Assembly (NCBI GenBank): GCA_013115135.1
Contig: JABANP010000109.1
Coordinates: 1 to 64,000, forward strand
From: Perkinsus olseni
Taxonomy: Eukaryota > Perkinsozoa > Perkinsida > Perkinsidae
Direction of reading: 5' to 3'
Length of the DNA stretch: 64,000 bases
Shown here: in pieces, positions 43,746-53,890 of the stretch
Layout of the letters: every line of letters starts with the position of its first letter
Numbering within the stretch: the stretch's first letter is position 1
Notes under the pieces: generated by a model
What the model saw: the letters and a program-made list of their open reading frames with translations, nothing else
Database searches by the model: none
Told to the model about the DNA's origin: nothing
Position numbers and translations under genes: made by a program

Positions 43746-44300
43746 TCAAAAGACTACATCATTTGTTTGGGGAGTCGTCACTGACGACTCGTCAGCTTCC
43801 TCGTCATTGAATAGACGTCTCCTTAAATTTCGAGATTCCTCACTCGCTTCATCATCATCATCTCGTACTCTCCTACGGGCCCTGACTTGACCGGGCGTTT
43901 GCCATTGAGGCAACCTATTGGGAGTACTATTAGAATTCAGCCTACTCCCACTTTGCTCCAAATGCTGTTGCCGGACAGGTTCTTGATCAGGAACTAGTTG
44001 ACTTGGCATACTCCCGCCATGCTCCAAATGCTGTTGCCGAACAGGTCTCGGGTACAACCGTAGTTCTTGACCAGGACTTAGTTGACTTGGCATACTCCCA
44101 CCATGCTCCAAATGCCGTTGCCGAACAGGTCTCGGGTACAACCGTAGTTCTTCACCAGGATTTAGTTGACTTGGCATACTCCCACCGTGCTCCAGATGTA
44201 CTTGCCGAACAGGGTTTAGTTCAGAAACCGCTCTTGCAGATCGAGAAACTGCCGAACCATCCAGATTGTAGATACCTGACACTACACCTGACCGCCTCAA
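43746..44300 (-). CDS. Repeat protein with 28-aa tandem units (184 aa)
   Basis: About three and a half copies of a 28-residue unit (PVRQxHLEHGGSMPSQL, then PGQELRLYPR) are encoded by 84-bp DNA repeats at about 43965-44220. An Arg/Asp/Glu-rich tail follows (RARRRVRDDDDEASEE). The frame closes ~100 bp upstream of the SANT gene start on the same strand. All frames between the two are stopped, so they are probably separate genes, or this is the last exon of a gene whose earlier exons I cannot see. Low-complexity, no family recognised. Confidence 0.4.
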   Translation of the reverse strand: MRRSGVVSGIYNLDGSAVSRSARAVSELNPVRQVHLEHGGSMPSQLNPGEELRLYPRPVRQRHLEHGGSMPSQLSPGQELRLYPRPVRQQHLEHGGSMPSQLVPDQEPVRQQHLEQSGSRLNSNSTPNRLPQWQTPGQVRARRRVRDDDDEASEESRNLRRRLFNDEEADESSVTTPQTNDVVF

Positions 44301-44304
44301 TGAT

Positions 44305-44624
44305 AGTACGACACTTGACGTAGCTCCAAGGTCAAGTTCGCTCTCAGAGCGGACTCTGTCCGCTCTGAGCGCTCAGCGCTCAGAGCTGTCCAGCTCTCTT
44401 CAGTGTCATTGAACTCAACACGACAGACTGGTCGTGCCTGATATTTGGTTCACGAGAATCCAGGCCCTCCTTTCGTATTTGATATAATATTATGACAAGA
44501 TTTATCCGACAATAATGATATGAGGCGGAATAAACAGTAACAGAGCTCTCCTCAGTTCATTATCCGAATTCGACGTTGATGGACGGAAATCGAATGATCA
44601 CCAACTCTGGAGCCGCTCGGGAGG
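44305..44624. repeat. 3' flank of protease locus A (duplicated segment)
   Basis: 44400-44624 matches 55040-55266 and 62715-63266 (shared CAACACGACAGACTGGTCGTGCCTG and on into the gene). It keeps the uninterrupted target CGTATTTGATATAAT of the 62798 element. A hairpin cluster (CTCAGAGCGGAC-GTCCGCTCTGAG, then GCTCAGCGCTCAGAGC) lies at 44343-44392. Confidence 0.7.
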
Positions 44625-44830
44625 CTACTCTCGAATGCCCGCCAGTCGTGCGATTCCAACCCGGCGTTGGTCAGGTTGGAATTCGAAGTAGTTACCAATA
44701 AGCATACGATCAGGGAACGTCCAAGAATCATCATCTTCTTCTCGGATGATGAAGTGACAGTAACCTTCATCATCCCTGGCATAGTTCATGTAGTCCATCG
44801 TCAACGGGACAGTGCCCTTAGCGCTCAACC

Positions 44831-44974
44831 TGTTAGATTAGATAACTCAACAAGAGTCGTTTACAGTGGTTCTTGAGTTATAACTACAGTAATAACAGTA
44901 ATACGTGAGCTAGGCTAGCAAGGGAGACAGTCACAAGGGGTGAGACACTCAATTGTGTACAACTTCTCCTCACA
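44831..44974 (-). repeat. 3' LTR of the 44831-50374 element
   Basis: Reads TGTTAGATTAGATAACTCAA on the plus strand and ends CTTCTCCTCACA. One substitution relative to the 5' LTR. Bases 44975-44984 next to it are the polypurine tract on the minus strand. Confidence 0.92.
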
Positions 44975-45017
44975 TCTCCCCCTGGTTGCTACCCGCAACC
45001 ACAAACCATAAAAACAA

Positions 45018-47335
45018 TTAAAACGCTTGGACTTCAGACGTCCCGTAATAAACTCTGAGATTAGCACGATGCTCATCTCTCTCAACACCATACTTGTCCG
45101 CAATGGTCACACGAGCTTTATCGTCGTGAACAATGAGAACCTTCCGGGGGCCTCTCCAACCATCAGCCATCTTAACCAGAACCTTCTGTCCGGCAGATAC
45201 CGGGCGCAGTTGCCTCCGATCTTCAGGTGGTTGCTCTCGATCATCTCGGACCTTACCGACCCAATCACGTTGTAGTAGTACTCCTTCATCATTCTCTTTC
45301 AACTCATCCGCAGTAGGGAGCTCATCATCGTCTACAGCCGCGTCCACGCTAGAGGGAGGAACCACAGATCCCAGATACATAGACCGGTGGAACATTATAT
45401 TAAAGGGAGTGGTACCAAGATCTGGTAGCACCACACTATTCATTCTCCTCGTAGCACTGCCCAGCTTACTACTCCACGATCGAGACTTAGACAGACCATA
45501 TCCACGTAAGCACACCTTCAACTCTTGAACTCGTCGTTCCACCAGCCCGTTGCACCATGGAGCTCTGGGGGTTACAAGGCGGACCCTTACCCCCAGAGCT
45601 TCCAGGCTCGATTGCGTGGCACGGGAGGCAAAGCAGCTCCCTCTATCGGACCGTAAAGTACGCATACTTCCGAACGTACCACAAACTTCTGTCATAACCC
45701 GGATAACTTCCCGACTCGTGGCCGATCGGAGGGGTCGCAATAAGCAGAAACGGGAAAAGTGATCACATAGCAGCAAGCAGTAGACGCAGTTAAAGCTGTC
45801 CGCCACAAACGGACCTGCCAAATCTGCTGACACCGTTTCCCAAGGGGATCTCACCGTATGGTCCAAGCAGTTGCCCTTCCAAACACGGATAGAGCCTTTG
45901 ATCACAGCAGCAATGCAGTGATCACACATCATACAAACGCGCTTAGAATCGGCTCGAATACCCTTCCACCACCAGAAGCGTCGCAGATGCCACAGAGTCA
46001 TAGGCGCCGAAAGATGACCAATCTCATCGTGACACTTGGCGATAATAGAGTCGGTCTTCTGGCGATCATCCCACGGGTGTACAAGGACAGAGCGGCCTTC
46101 ACTATACGGAGTGCCGATGGTCATAACCACTCGAGTCAAGATCTCACAACCATCTCGCTCTTCTAAGCGAAATCGACCTAAAGCACAGTCATAGTAACCT
46201 GCTGCTTTTGACGCTCGGCAATGCAATATCAACGCCATTGTCTCAGCGAAATTACACTGCATCTTCGCTAAAGTCACAGTTGAGTCTACGAGAACAGCAG
46301 CGCAACAGACAAGGCATGCACTATGCACACTCCTATCTCCCCCTGACCTCTGACTGTTGAAGAGGTCATCCAAGGGCAGATCCCACAGCTGAGCCAGTCG
46401 AGACAAATCGTCAGCATCAGCGTTGATCTCAGCAGCGATATGCCGCACAACAACAGGTAGTTGTAGGCGAACGCGGACATCAGAAGCAATAACAAGTAAG
46501 CGGCCTATAGAAGTACGTTCCTGTGACTTAGTCACTGCCCTGAAAGAGGCACCTCGCAACCAACCACAGGTCACCCTGCTATCACTTTCCAAGACAACGC
46601 TCTCGATACCGAACTCCTTTAGGCGCAAGTCACCAACACACAATAAGGCTTCAACCGAGCAAAATAGTTCTCGCCTGTTGATGTGCCAGTATTGCTGAGT
46701 CGCACGCCACAAGCGAGCACGACAGAACAACGGAGCAGTAGCGGCAGAGTCAACATCCTCAACCACATTGGACAGAAACACAAGCCAGCCGTAACCGTGA
46801 CAAGAAGCATCTCCTCGCACAAGAAGTCGGCTTTTCCCTGTGTCTTCAAGTAAGTGGACATGGCTTTCCTTCGCATCTTGGATCTTACTCAAGACAATGG
46901 AGAGAGTACGCCGCTCAGATGCTGAAAGCACATGCAAATCATCCCAACCACCAGACCACCTGCCAGAAACAGCTCTCATCACATCGGCACAGTACCTCCA
47001 AAGGGGGTGCCGGCGCAACGGATCGCCGAGCCTTCCGCTCACAACAAAAAGTTGACGTTTGGTGTAGGAGGGGGCCAACTCTGAGGGGACTTCCACAGTC
47101 GGACACTGAATCGCAAAGTGGCCGTCACTCACTTTCCAGAAGACGCCAAGGTGACGGATCGCTTCAGAGGAGTCGATGGTGAAAGCATTACATTTCTCCG
47201 CCGGAAAAGGAAATCCGTGGAGAGTGCCTAAACGGCGGAGCACTTGAACCGCATACGATATATCATGGATAGGACCAACGAGACATATATCATCCAGATA
47301 TATGAAGACATGAACTCGGCGAGATACCCCCTCGT
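45018..47335 (-). CDS. Pol C-terminal part: RT end, RNase H, integrase
   Basis: The frame opens just upstream of VHVFIYLDDICLVG, the YLDD catalytic motif of reverse transcriptase, at about 47300-47265. It continues through the RT thumb, an RNase H domain (LVRGDASCHGYGWLVF, NRRELFCSVEALL, LESDSRVTCGWL, AAEINADADDLSRL), an HHCC-like zinc motif (HDEIGHLS...CMMCDHC) and an integrase core (VSADLAGPFV, LRSDRGSCFASR, PWCNGLVERRVQELK). A C-terminal SH3-like part ends GTSEVQAF. It is out of frame with the upstream ORF by one base at a C5 run (47327-47331, plus strand). Removing one G of that run on the coding strand would join the frames. Confidence 0.85.
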
Positions 47336-49626
47336 GCGTACATCAGATCAATCAATCTTCGTACGAAAGATTCAAGGGCACTTGGCGCTACCGATAGGCC
47401 AAATATAAGGCGCCGACTAACATACTTGATACCGCCAAGGGAAAGGTTCACTCTCAATCCCGGGCCTAGGTGTATCCTATAAAAAGCACGACTTATATCC
47501 AAAAAGCCGACGGCAATCTCACTCACAGATAGGCCGTCCAATAACAACTTGTTGATAGCCAACTGCATCTCTGTGAGCAATACCGAAGTGTCGCTTCCCA
47601 AATACGAAGCGCTTGGGAGGATCGAATTCCACGATCGCGCATCACACACCGGCCGTAGCCGGGTGCTCTTCAGCAAGGATTGCTGAAGAGGAAACACCTC
47701 AATAATTGGCTCAGAACAAGAGGGAGCAGTCGCATCAGAAGGTGGTGGGCTCTCCCACCATTGGTGGGCAAGATAATTAGCTACCTCCTTGCGTAGCAGC
47801 TCCTTCTGCTCATTGCTCAACCGAGCGATCATAGCCTTGCTATAATCCACATGAGTACCATCAGTACGAGGCTTCAAAGGGGGCCATCTGATTTCACACA
47901 CATATTCTTGCTCACCTGGCAAGTCAAGAGTGTCATTCTCGTTAGCCTGCCTTACCCGGTAGTCATACTGTGGTGCTGCTGGTATCGGTCTCCAATCGAA
48001 CTCCATCTCATTACAGCTAGGAGGGACGAAAGAATGTACAACAGCAGTATCAACAGGGCTCGAAAGGGAGTCTTCACTCTTCTCACCTAGAAGGGGGGCT
48101 GCCTCTTCCAGGGACAGAGCACAACACAAACCACTCACTTTCCGAACCGCAATCTCCTCTGAGTCAGCGTTCAGACTCGTGACAATTCCTGGCTGAGTGA
48201 TGCCCTCGCTATCACCCTCAGCTGGACTCTTCACACGGGTAGTAACACGTAGCCCCTCCGCCGAGTCACCTATATCAATCGCGACTCCGACACGTCCTAG
48301 AAGACGTAGGCCCCAGATAATACCCGGTTGTAAATCCTTTACGACATAATAGTCGTGGGTCACAACACGATCACAAAAGATAAGGTCGAGCTTCACCGTT
48401 CCCACAACCTCCTCGGTACTACCATTCGCCAATGTAGCCGTAGCTTGGCATGGTATCAGTGATGGTACTTCAGGGCAATGCTCACGAATCTGATCATATA
48501 CAGACTTCGATAACAACGCATCGGTTGCTCCGGTATCAACCAAGCCCTTCAATACAAGTTTACCACCATAGGTTGCAGTCAGTATTCCACCGTCTAATTT
48601 GTGAGTATCGCCCCATGCGCGAATCACAACACTACGCGACGGCAGAATCACAGTCTCACCTCTCTCGTCGTTGTGAACGGTTCCTTCGGTAGATCCCACC
48701 ACACGCACCGCTTCCGTTCCAGAGCCGGACTTGGGATTGGCGGGGGAAGACTTGGGGCACTCGGATGCAGAGTGACCAACACTGAGACAGTTCCAGCATC
48801 TTCTTAGCGGACACTGCTTTGTTAAATGATCACTCTTACCACAAGTGAAACACTTCTTTGGGCCACGCCGATTGGGCCTATGAGATTGTTGGCCTGCAGT
48901 CTGCGGTGATGGTGCATTGGAGAACTGCGAAACGTCAGGGCGAACTCCGAAGTCTACAGCGCGTACTGGAGCTACTTGTTGCACCTCTGGCGTAGTAGTA
49001 GTTGAAGTCTGTCCTGGGATCTTCGATGGCGATGATGAAGGCGATGGCTTACTGGAAGAGAGACGTTGATCAATCATAATCACTTGTCGGACCCACTCGA
49101 TCCAGGACTCACATGTGATCGAAGCAGCCTGCGAAGCCACAGCCCCTGAAGACATGCCACGGCGGCTCAGCATCATATAATAAGAGTCGTCCCGCATTTG
49201 CATGGCACCACTTGCTCGACACTGAGAGCGGAAGCGAGTGACTCTCCCAAGGAAACTCGAGAGACTCTCATCACTACTCTGCTTCAGGTCGATCATAGTA
49301 TTGAGCAACTGTTCTTGTTCTAGTTGTCCACCACAGACCTTGTCCAGATTAGCCCAAACCTGCTCAAGCGCCACAACATAGGATTGCGGGTTGAGGTCAT
49401 TAAATAATTGCACCGTTACCAGCAACCACAATGATCCTTCCAACGCGCGACTAAGATAGTGGAACTCATGAACAGCAGACCAGTGTCTCCTTCGAACAGT
49501 GTCAGTAATCTCCACCTTAAAAGCCGACAGTGATCGATTATCACCGAATCCAGTAAACGGCGGTTTGCTCAATGGTACCTTATCAACTGCCCTCAAGATG
49601 GCAGCCAGCTCAGACTCCGTCATCAT
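47290..49626 (-). CDS. Gag-PR-RT(N-terminal) polyprotein (778 aa)
   Basis: A Gag-like N-terminal helical region is followed by two zinc knuckles (CFTCGKSDHLTKQC and CWNCLSVGHSASEC), then a retropepsin site (LKGLVDTGATDALLS). The fingers/palm start of reverse transcriptase comes next (RLRPVCDARSWN, GFLDISRAFYRIHL). The ORF ends prematurely a few codons before the YLDD motif because of the frameshift. Its start ATG overlaps the stop of the preceding ORF (ATGATGA on the coding strand), compatible with coupled re-initiation. Confidence 0.85.
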   Translation of the reverse strand: MMTESELAAILRAVDKVPLSKPPFTGFGDNRSLSAFKVEITDTVRRRHWSAVHEFHYLSRALEGSLWLLVTVQLFNDLNPQSYVVALEQVWANLDKVCGGQLEQEQLLNTMIDLKQSSDESLSSFLGRVTRFRSQCRASGAMQMRDDSYYMMLSRRGMSSGAVASQAASITCESWIEWVRQVIMIDQRLSSSKPSPSSSPSKIPGQTSTTTTPEVQQVAPVRAVDFGVRPDVSQFSNAPSPQTAGQQSHRPNRRGPKKCFTCGKSDHLTKQCPLRRCWNCLSVGHSASECPKSSPANPKSGSGTEAVRVVGSTEGTVHNDERGETVILPSRSVVIRAWGDTHKLDGGILTATYGGKLVLKGLVDTGATDALLSKSVYDQIREHCPEVPSLIPCQATATLANGSTEEVVGTVKLDLIFCDRVVTHDYYVVKDLQPGIIWGLRLLGRVGVAIDIGDSAEGLRVTTRVKSPAEGDSEGITQPGIVTSLNADSEEIAVRKVSGLCCALSLEEAAPLLGEKSEDSLSSPVDTAVVHSFVPPSCNEMEFDWRPIPAAPQYDYRVRQANENDTLDLPGEQEYVCEIRWPPLKPRTDGTHVDYSKAMIARLSNEQKELLRKEVANYLAHQWWESPPPSDATAPSCSEPIIEVFPLQQSLLKSTRLRPVCDARSWNSILPSASYLGSDTSVLLTEMQLAINKLLLDGLSVSEIAVGFLDISRAFYRIHLGPGLRVNLSLGGIKYVSRRLIFGLSVAPSALESFVRRLIDLMYARGGISPSSCLHISG

Positions 49627-50231
49627 CTTCTTATACCGAAAGCTTGGGTCGGCTCTGCAAGCGTCGCCATACTACCATATGTAGCTACTGCAGGAGCATC
49701 AACCTCTACCTGCTCAGGGGAGTGAAAAGAACCATCAGCAGGAGCCGCAGGCGCCGAAGGGGAAGGAAACGACATAAAGCTACTTGCTCGAAGTCTATCG
49801 GCGAAGCCACTTACAAATATGCTATACTCCCCTGCAACCGTCAACTTCCTTGCTGCATCGAGCTTCGAGGCCCGGTAGGTCCGCTTAGCCTCCTCTGAGA
49901 CCACTATAGCGACCTCCGCCTCGAGCAGCCTGGTCAGTAAGGCAGGGAAGATGAAGGGGACCAATTGCATAAAGTTTTCAATGGCCTTCGAAGCAAAGTT
50001 AGAGCTTGACGATGGACCAACGATAAACACAATCGCTTTCATGAAACCATCCTTCAAAGACGTTTCCAAAGCTTCAACGGTAGGCACATGATCGAGCTTC
50101 TTCACTTCGTCTACTAGCATCGCAATCACCCAATCTTGACATCTTGCCAGATTCAAGATCTCGTTACCAAGAATGACTTTGTCCATGATCCGCTCTGCAA
50201 TAGAGAGAAAAGGGTCGTCGGGGAGCGCCAT
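49623..50231 (-). CDS. Extra 5' ORF of the LTR element (202 aa), unknown
   Basis: Starts MALPDDPFLSIAERIMDKVI. The A of its ATG is the last base of the 5' LTR, and TG belongs to the primer-binding site. The protein is helical, with hydrophobic and Ala/Lys-rich segments (AIENFMQLVPFIFPALLTRL) and a Pro/Ala-rich tail, and no zinc knuckle. It precedes Gag, so it could be a matrix-like N-terminal Gag unit encoded separately. No family recognised. Confidence 0.65.
   Translation of the reverse strand: MALPDDPFLSIAERIMDKVILGNEILNLARCQDWVIAMLVDEVKKLDHVPTVEALETSLKDGFMKAIVFIVGPSSSSNFASKAIENFMQLVPFIFPALLTRLLEAEVAIVVSEEAKRTYRASKLDAARKLTVAGEYSIFVSGFADRLRASSFMSFPSPSAPAAPADGSFHSPEQVEVDAPAVATYGSMATLAEPTQAFGIRR
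50213..50230 (-). promoter_or_regulatory. Primer-binding site
   Basis: On the minus strand the LTR ends ...TCTAACA and the next bases are TGGCGCTCCCCGACGACC. TGG directly after the LTR is the complement of a tRNA CCA end. The cognate tRNA cannot be named from this window. Confidence 0.7.
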
Positions 50232-50374
50232 GTTAGATTAGATAACTCAACAAGAGTCGTTTACAGTGGTTCTTGAGTTACAACTACAGTAATAACAGTA
50301 ATACGTGAGCTAGGCTAGCAAGGGAGACAGTCACAAGGGGTGAGACACTCAATTGTGTACAACTTCTCCTCACA
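50231..50374 (-). repeat. 5' LTR of the 44831-50374 element
   Basis: 144 bp, one substitution relative to the 3' LTR. Its outer end joins the CAACC duplication inside protease copy A. Confidence 0.92.
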
Positions 50375-51429
50375 CAACCCAAAAGTCAGTGGCGGCATGA
50401 TGGTCAGGTATTGACAAGGGAAAGTCCACACGTCTCTGCCTGAATCGAACGTGATCGGGACTGTCATGCCTGCAGCCTTATTAGCCTGGGCTTTGATATC
50501 TTTTATAAGCTTGTCATAGTAAATCTGCGAGACGAGTAGAAAATTGGTACCGGTATCGAGGAGGACATCCTCGTTGATGCCGATAGTCATATGTCCATCA
50601 CCAACTTGTAGAGTATGAAGTTTGACCTTATACAGACCATCTCCAGTCAGCAGCTCGGTGAAAGGCATTGGTTTTATATGCAAACTCGAATCACCTCCTC
50701 CTAGAAGTAGGCCACCGTCAATGAAGGGCAGACTGGACGGGAAGAGATAAAGAGCGAAGATGCTGCTCCCGATAAACCCCTTCGCCCGGAGCTGCTTCAT
50801 CAGGGAGGGAAAGTTTGCATCACCCTCATTTGAGCTGAGACCAAGTATGCTAATCGGAGACTCCTCAGTTGGAGGAGGGTCCTGATCGAATATCAGCCCG
50901 AAGATGAGGTCGTTCACGTCAGTGTGGCCAACCGCTAACTTCTCTTTACGCTGGAAAACTTTCATTCTCGTACCATCCAGGAACTCTAAATTCTTCGTCG
51001 GTTCCTTAGGCGCACAAGGGCCCTCGCACTCGAAGCAGCCCGCGGCCATGGTACTGCAACTCCTCTTAGTTGCCGCTTCATACCAATCCTTCCAGACAAA
51101 GGAGAAGTAGTTAGACCCAGTGTCGACGAGAACGCTCGTGGGCTGTCCACGGCCGTCGGTCAGCGTGTGGAACAACCCGAAGCCGTAGAGTGGTGAGTCT
51201 TCGTAGTGCGTCTCTAGCCTCATGACCTGCCCATTGGCAGCTAAGAGAATGATGGAGGACAGAAGATTCATCGAGATGATCAGCTGGGTCATCGTGGAAA
51301 GAGATACTTCTATGGGAGCTGTTGACACACTTAGAACTACACAGCGCGTACTGAGAATTCGTCCCAGGAATCCTGTGACACAAGTCACTTGACAGAAGAC
51401 GCAAAGCCTTCCGTTGGGTAGCATCACTG

Positions 51430-53560
51430 CAAACGGTATGGCGTGCGACTATGTAGCCTGTAACAAACATTTGCCTACCTTCGGTAGGCTACCGAACGTA
51501 ATTGTGGCAAGCATCGAGAATTCAGAAACATATAACCGGCGAGCACCCCCGAGAGGCTCCTAAGCTCATCACAGCGCCCACGTGCTGCAACGTTGTGAGC
51601 TTGAGCTAGCAGGGGCCGTGCTAGCTCTGCGTGCTAAGCACGCTGATCCCGAAACTGACCCACGAGCTCGAAGCCCTCCTCCAAGGCCGAACCTGAAGCC
51701 TTCAGGGACGCCCTAGATAGCGCCTTGAAACTCTGCCATTCAGACGCTGGGAGGCTCCGCTCTCATTGAGCCTCTCCACTTGCTTGTGCACTATAGTGAC
51801 AACATAGTGACGCCTATAGTGTACGCTATGTAACAGCCACAGTCTGGTTAAACACTACTCAGCTGTTAGACTATCATCGCTGCACTTACCTTTACTGCTA
51901 CTACGTACTATTAGTATCAGATAACCATCTGACCTTAGTATGCGCTTTGCACTAGCATCCATGAGTATACGTGCTACACCAAGGTTAGCATAGCTCAGTA
52001 AGCTGTAAATCACATTATTGCTTAGCTCCCAACTAGTCCATGTCTACCTCTCTTTGAGCCTCGTCTCAAATAGCCACACTGTAGTGAGTTATAGTGCACT
52101 TGACATGGCTACTCATATTTTCTCAGCCAGGGGCCCGGACGCGAGCGAAAGCGGTCCGCGTGCATAGTGGCTAGATAGCGACGACTAGAGTGTACGCTAT
52201 GTAACAGCTGCAGCCTGGTTCAGTACTACTCCGCTGCAGGACTGCAGTATCAAGCGATGATGCTGTAGTACATTGTAAATTGCGTCCTGCAATTAACTTC
52301 ACTCCTACCACGTATCATTGGTCCTAGACAACCGTTTCACCCCACTAAGCGCACTCGCGTGAATGAGTATGCGTGCTACGCTAAGCCACAGGTGACGCGA
52401 TTGTGTCAACTGCGCGGCTCATACTGTGAGCCTTCATGATGCTTCAGGTGGCGAGATGTGGGTTCGCCTTCCTCCTGTCTTCCCCTCCAAAGACATCTGA
52501 CGAGGCACCAATGGCGAGCTCTGTTACCTTAGGTAACTTTCCCGGCTATCATTTGGCGAGCTAGCATTCTTCACACTGCGACGGAATCTCCAGAAACCCG
52601 AACTCACGCGCTTCACGTGTGTGTGAGTTTATAGTCCAACGCCGGTTCCGGCTTAGTTAGACTTCACTGAGCCGCTTCACCGCTTCAACGCGCTTCACGT
52701 ACTCCTACATCGACCAGCCGGCGCCTGCCAGCCGCTCGGTCGAGTACACTGACTTGCCTGCGCGTCACCGCTACAGTTCGAAGTAGCCAATGACGCTGGA
52801 GATGACCAAGCTAAGCTACAGGGTGCCGACTTAAAAAGGGCTTACCCCTCATAGTTTTTTCATGCGAACGAGTTGAGACTTGTAAGCACACCAATCGAAA
52901 GCTCTCGTCGAGCTCTACACAACCTCGTTTTCAGCGTCGTCTCACTCGCAAGTTTCACCTTCGAAATATCGAACCAAACGCCAAAAAATCGCAAAAATTC
53001 GTTGGCAGAATCACCGACGCTGTGAGGTGCCGATGTGGAGTGCCTCGTTGAGGAGGTCGATGGAGGGAATTTTGAACATCTTCTGTGACTCGGCGTCGGC
53101 CCCTCCCATAGGGACTTCACAGCGTCAGCATGTGAAGTTCCACACCTTTACCACATGGGTTGATAGGGATAGCCGTGAAGGCTCGCAGCAAATAAATGCA
53201 GTTGGATGCAGTTGTTCGCAGAATGCGTATCTATTGGGGTCTTGATGAAAATGAGAGGATTCACGTCGGCAAAGTTTGTCCATAATTCAGAAGTATTGCC
53301 TTCAGCCTAATAATGCAAACCCTATAAGGAGAAGTTGAACCAGCCTCTACCACCAGGACCCCTCTCTGAAAACCCGAATCAGTGTTAGGGTCGGATTGAC
53401 CGTCAATCCGTCAATTCGTCAATCATTACCGAATCGTCAATGACGATGCCGATGGGTAGGTTCAACCTACTAGGTTGATCGGATGCAGCAGAATAAGAGG
53501 ATCCAAGCGCCGCGGTTCTGAGTCAGGCAAAGTCAGTCTGAGAGTCGCGATCGGACTCTG
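51430..53560. repeat. Intergenic; two copies of a dispersed repeat
   Basis: 51430-51530 is the upstream flank of protease copy A (matches 56490-56620). 51780-52000 and 52160-52400 are copies of the repeat at 3065-3230 (CTATAGTGTACGCTATGTAA, CGCTGCACTTACCTTTACTG). Open frames at 52860-53245 show no motif. Confidence 0.6.
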
Positions 53561-53564
53561 TTCA

Positions 53565-53890
53565 GGCTCCTAAGGGGTTAGAACGCCTTTTTAGGCCTTA
53601 TGGCTTTCACATGGACCGGTTGCTAAGCCTAGGACATAAGGATAGGACATTACTAATGTCCTATCCTTAAGATCCTAATGTCACATTAGGATCTTAACAT
53701 TTAGGATTTAGCCTGAATCCTAAATCATTTAGGAATTACTAATTCCGAATTAGGACGCGGTTATGACGTTAGGACAGGCGGTTAGGACGTATGGATTTCA
53801 TAACGCACTTTTCCTAACGTTAGGACACGTTTTATAGGACAACATCGTAAAGTACCCCGGGGGGTACTTAACAGGCATCCTAACCGCAAA
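53565..53890 (-). repeat. Dispersed TTAGGA-rich repeat, copy 2 (inverted)
   Basis: Reverse complement of 2276-2525. This copy also contains three hairpins in a row: AAGGATAGGACAT-AATGTCCTATCCTT, AAGATCCTAATG-CATTAGGATCTT and ATTTAGGATT-AATCCTAAAT. Confidence 0.75.

Larger units (their letters stand above)
44831..50374 (-). mobile_element. LTR retrotransposon (order Gag-PR-RT-RH-IN), recent
   Basis: Two 144-bp LTRs (44831-44974 and 50231-50374) differ at one position (44880/50280 region). They start TG and end CA on either strand and are flanked by the 5-bp duplication CAACC (44826-44830 and 50375-50379). On the minus strand the 5' LTR is followed directly by TGGCGCTCC (primer-binding site) and the 3' LTR is preceded by a purine tract (CAGGGGGAGA). 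PR-RT-RH-IN order fits Ty3/Gypsy or BEL/Pao; the RT and RNase H words do not let me decide. Insertion is young by LTR identity. Confidence 0.92.
44625..51292 (-). pseudogene. Pepsin-like aspartyl protease copy A, split by an LTR retrotransposon
   Basis: The N-terminal 85% (51292 to ~50375) starts MTQLIISMNLLSSIILLAAN (signal peptide) and contains VDTGSNYFSFVWKDW and LLDTGTNFLLVSQI, so both catalytic Asp motifs are intact. It runs to MPPLTFGL. The C-terminal part (44830 to 44625) resumes SAKGTVPLTMDYMNYARDDE and ends RLAGIRE. The 5.5-kb element lies exactly between, with target duplication CAACC. No other lesion is visible, and the sequence is nearly identical to copy C. The start was set by alignment with copy B; the longer upstream frame lacks a signal-peptide-like start. 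Confidence 0.85.

Noticed and set aside
48900..49900. Plus-strand ORFs within the LTR element
   Set aside because: Antisense to Gag; no independent features.
53565..53890. Telomere-like TTAGG words
   Set aside because: Irregular spacing, and the segment is a dispersed repeat with an inverted copy at 2276-2525; no terminal array.
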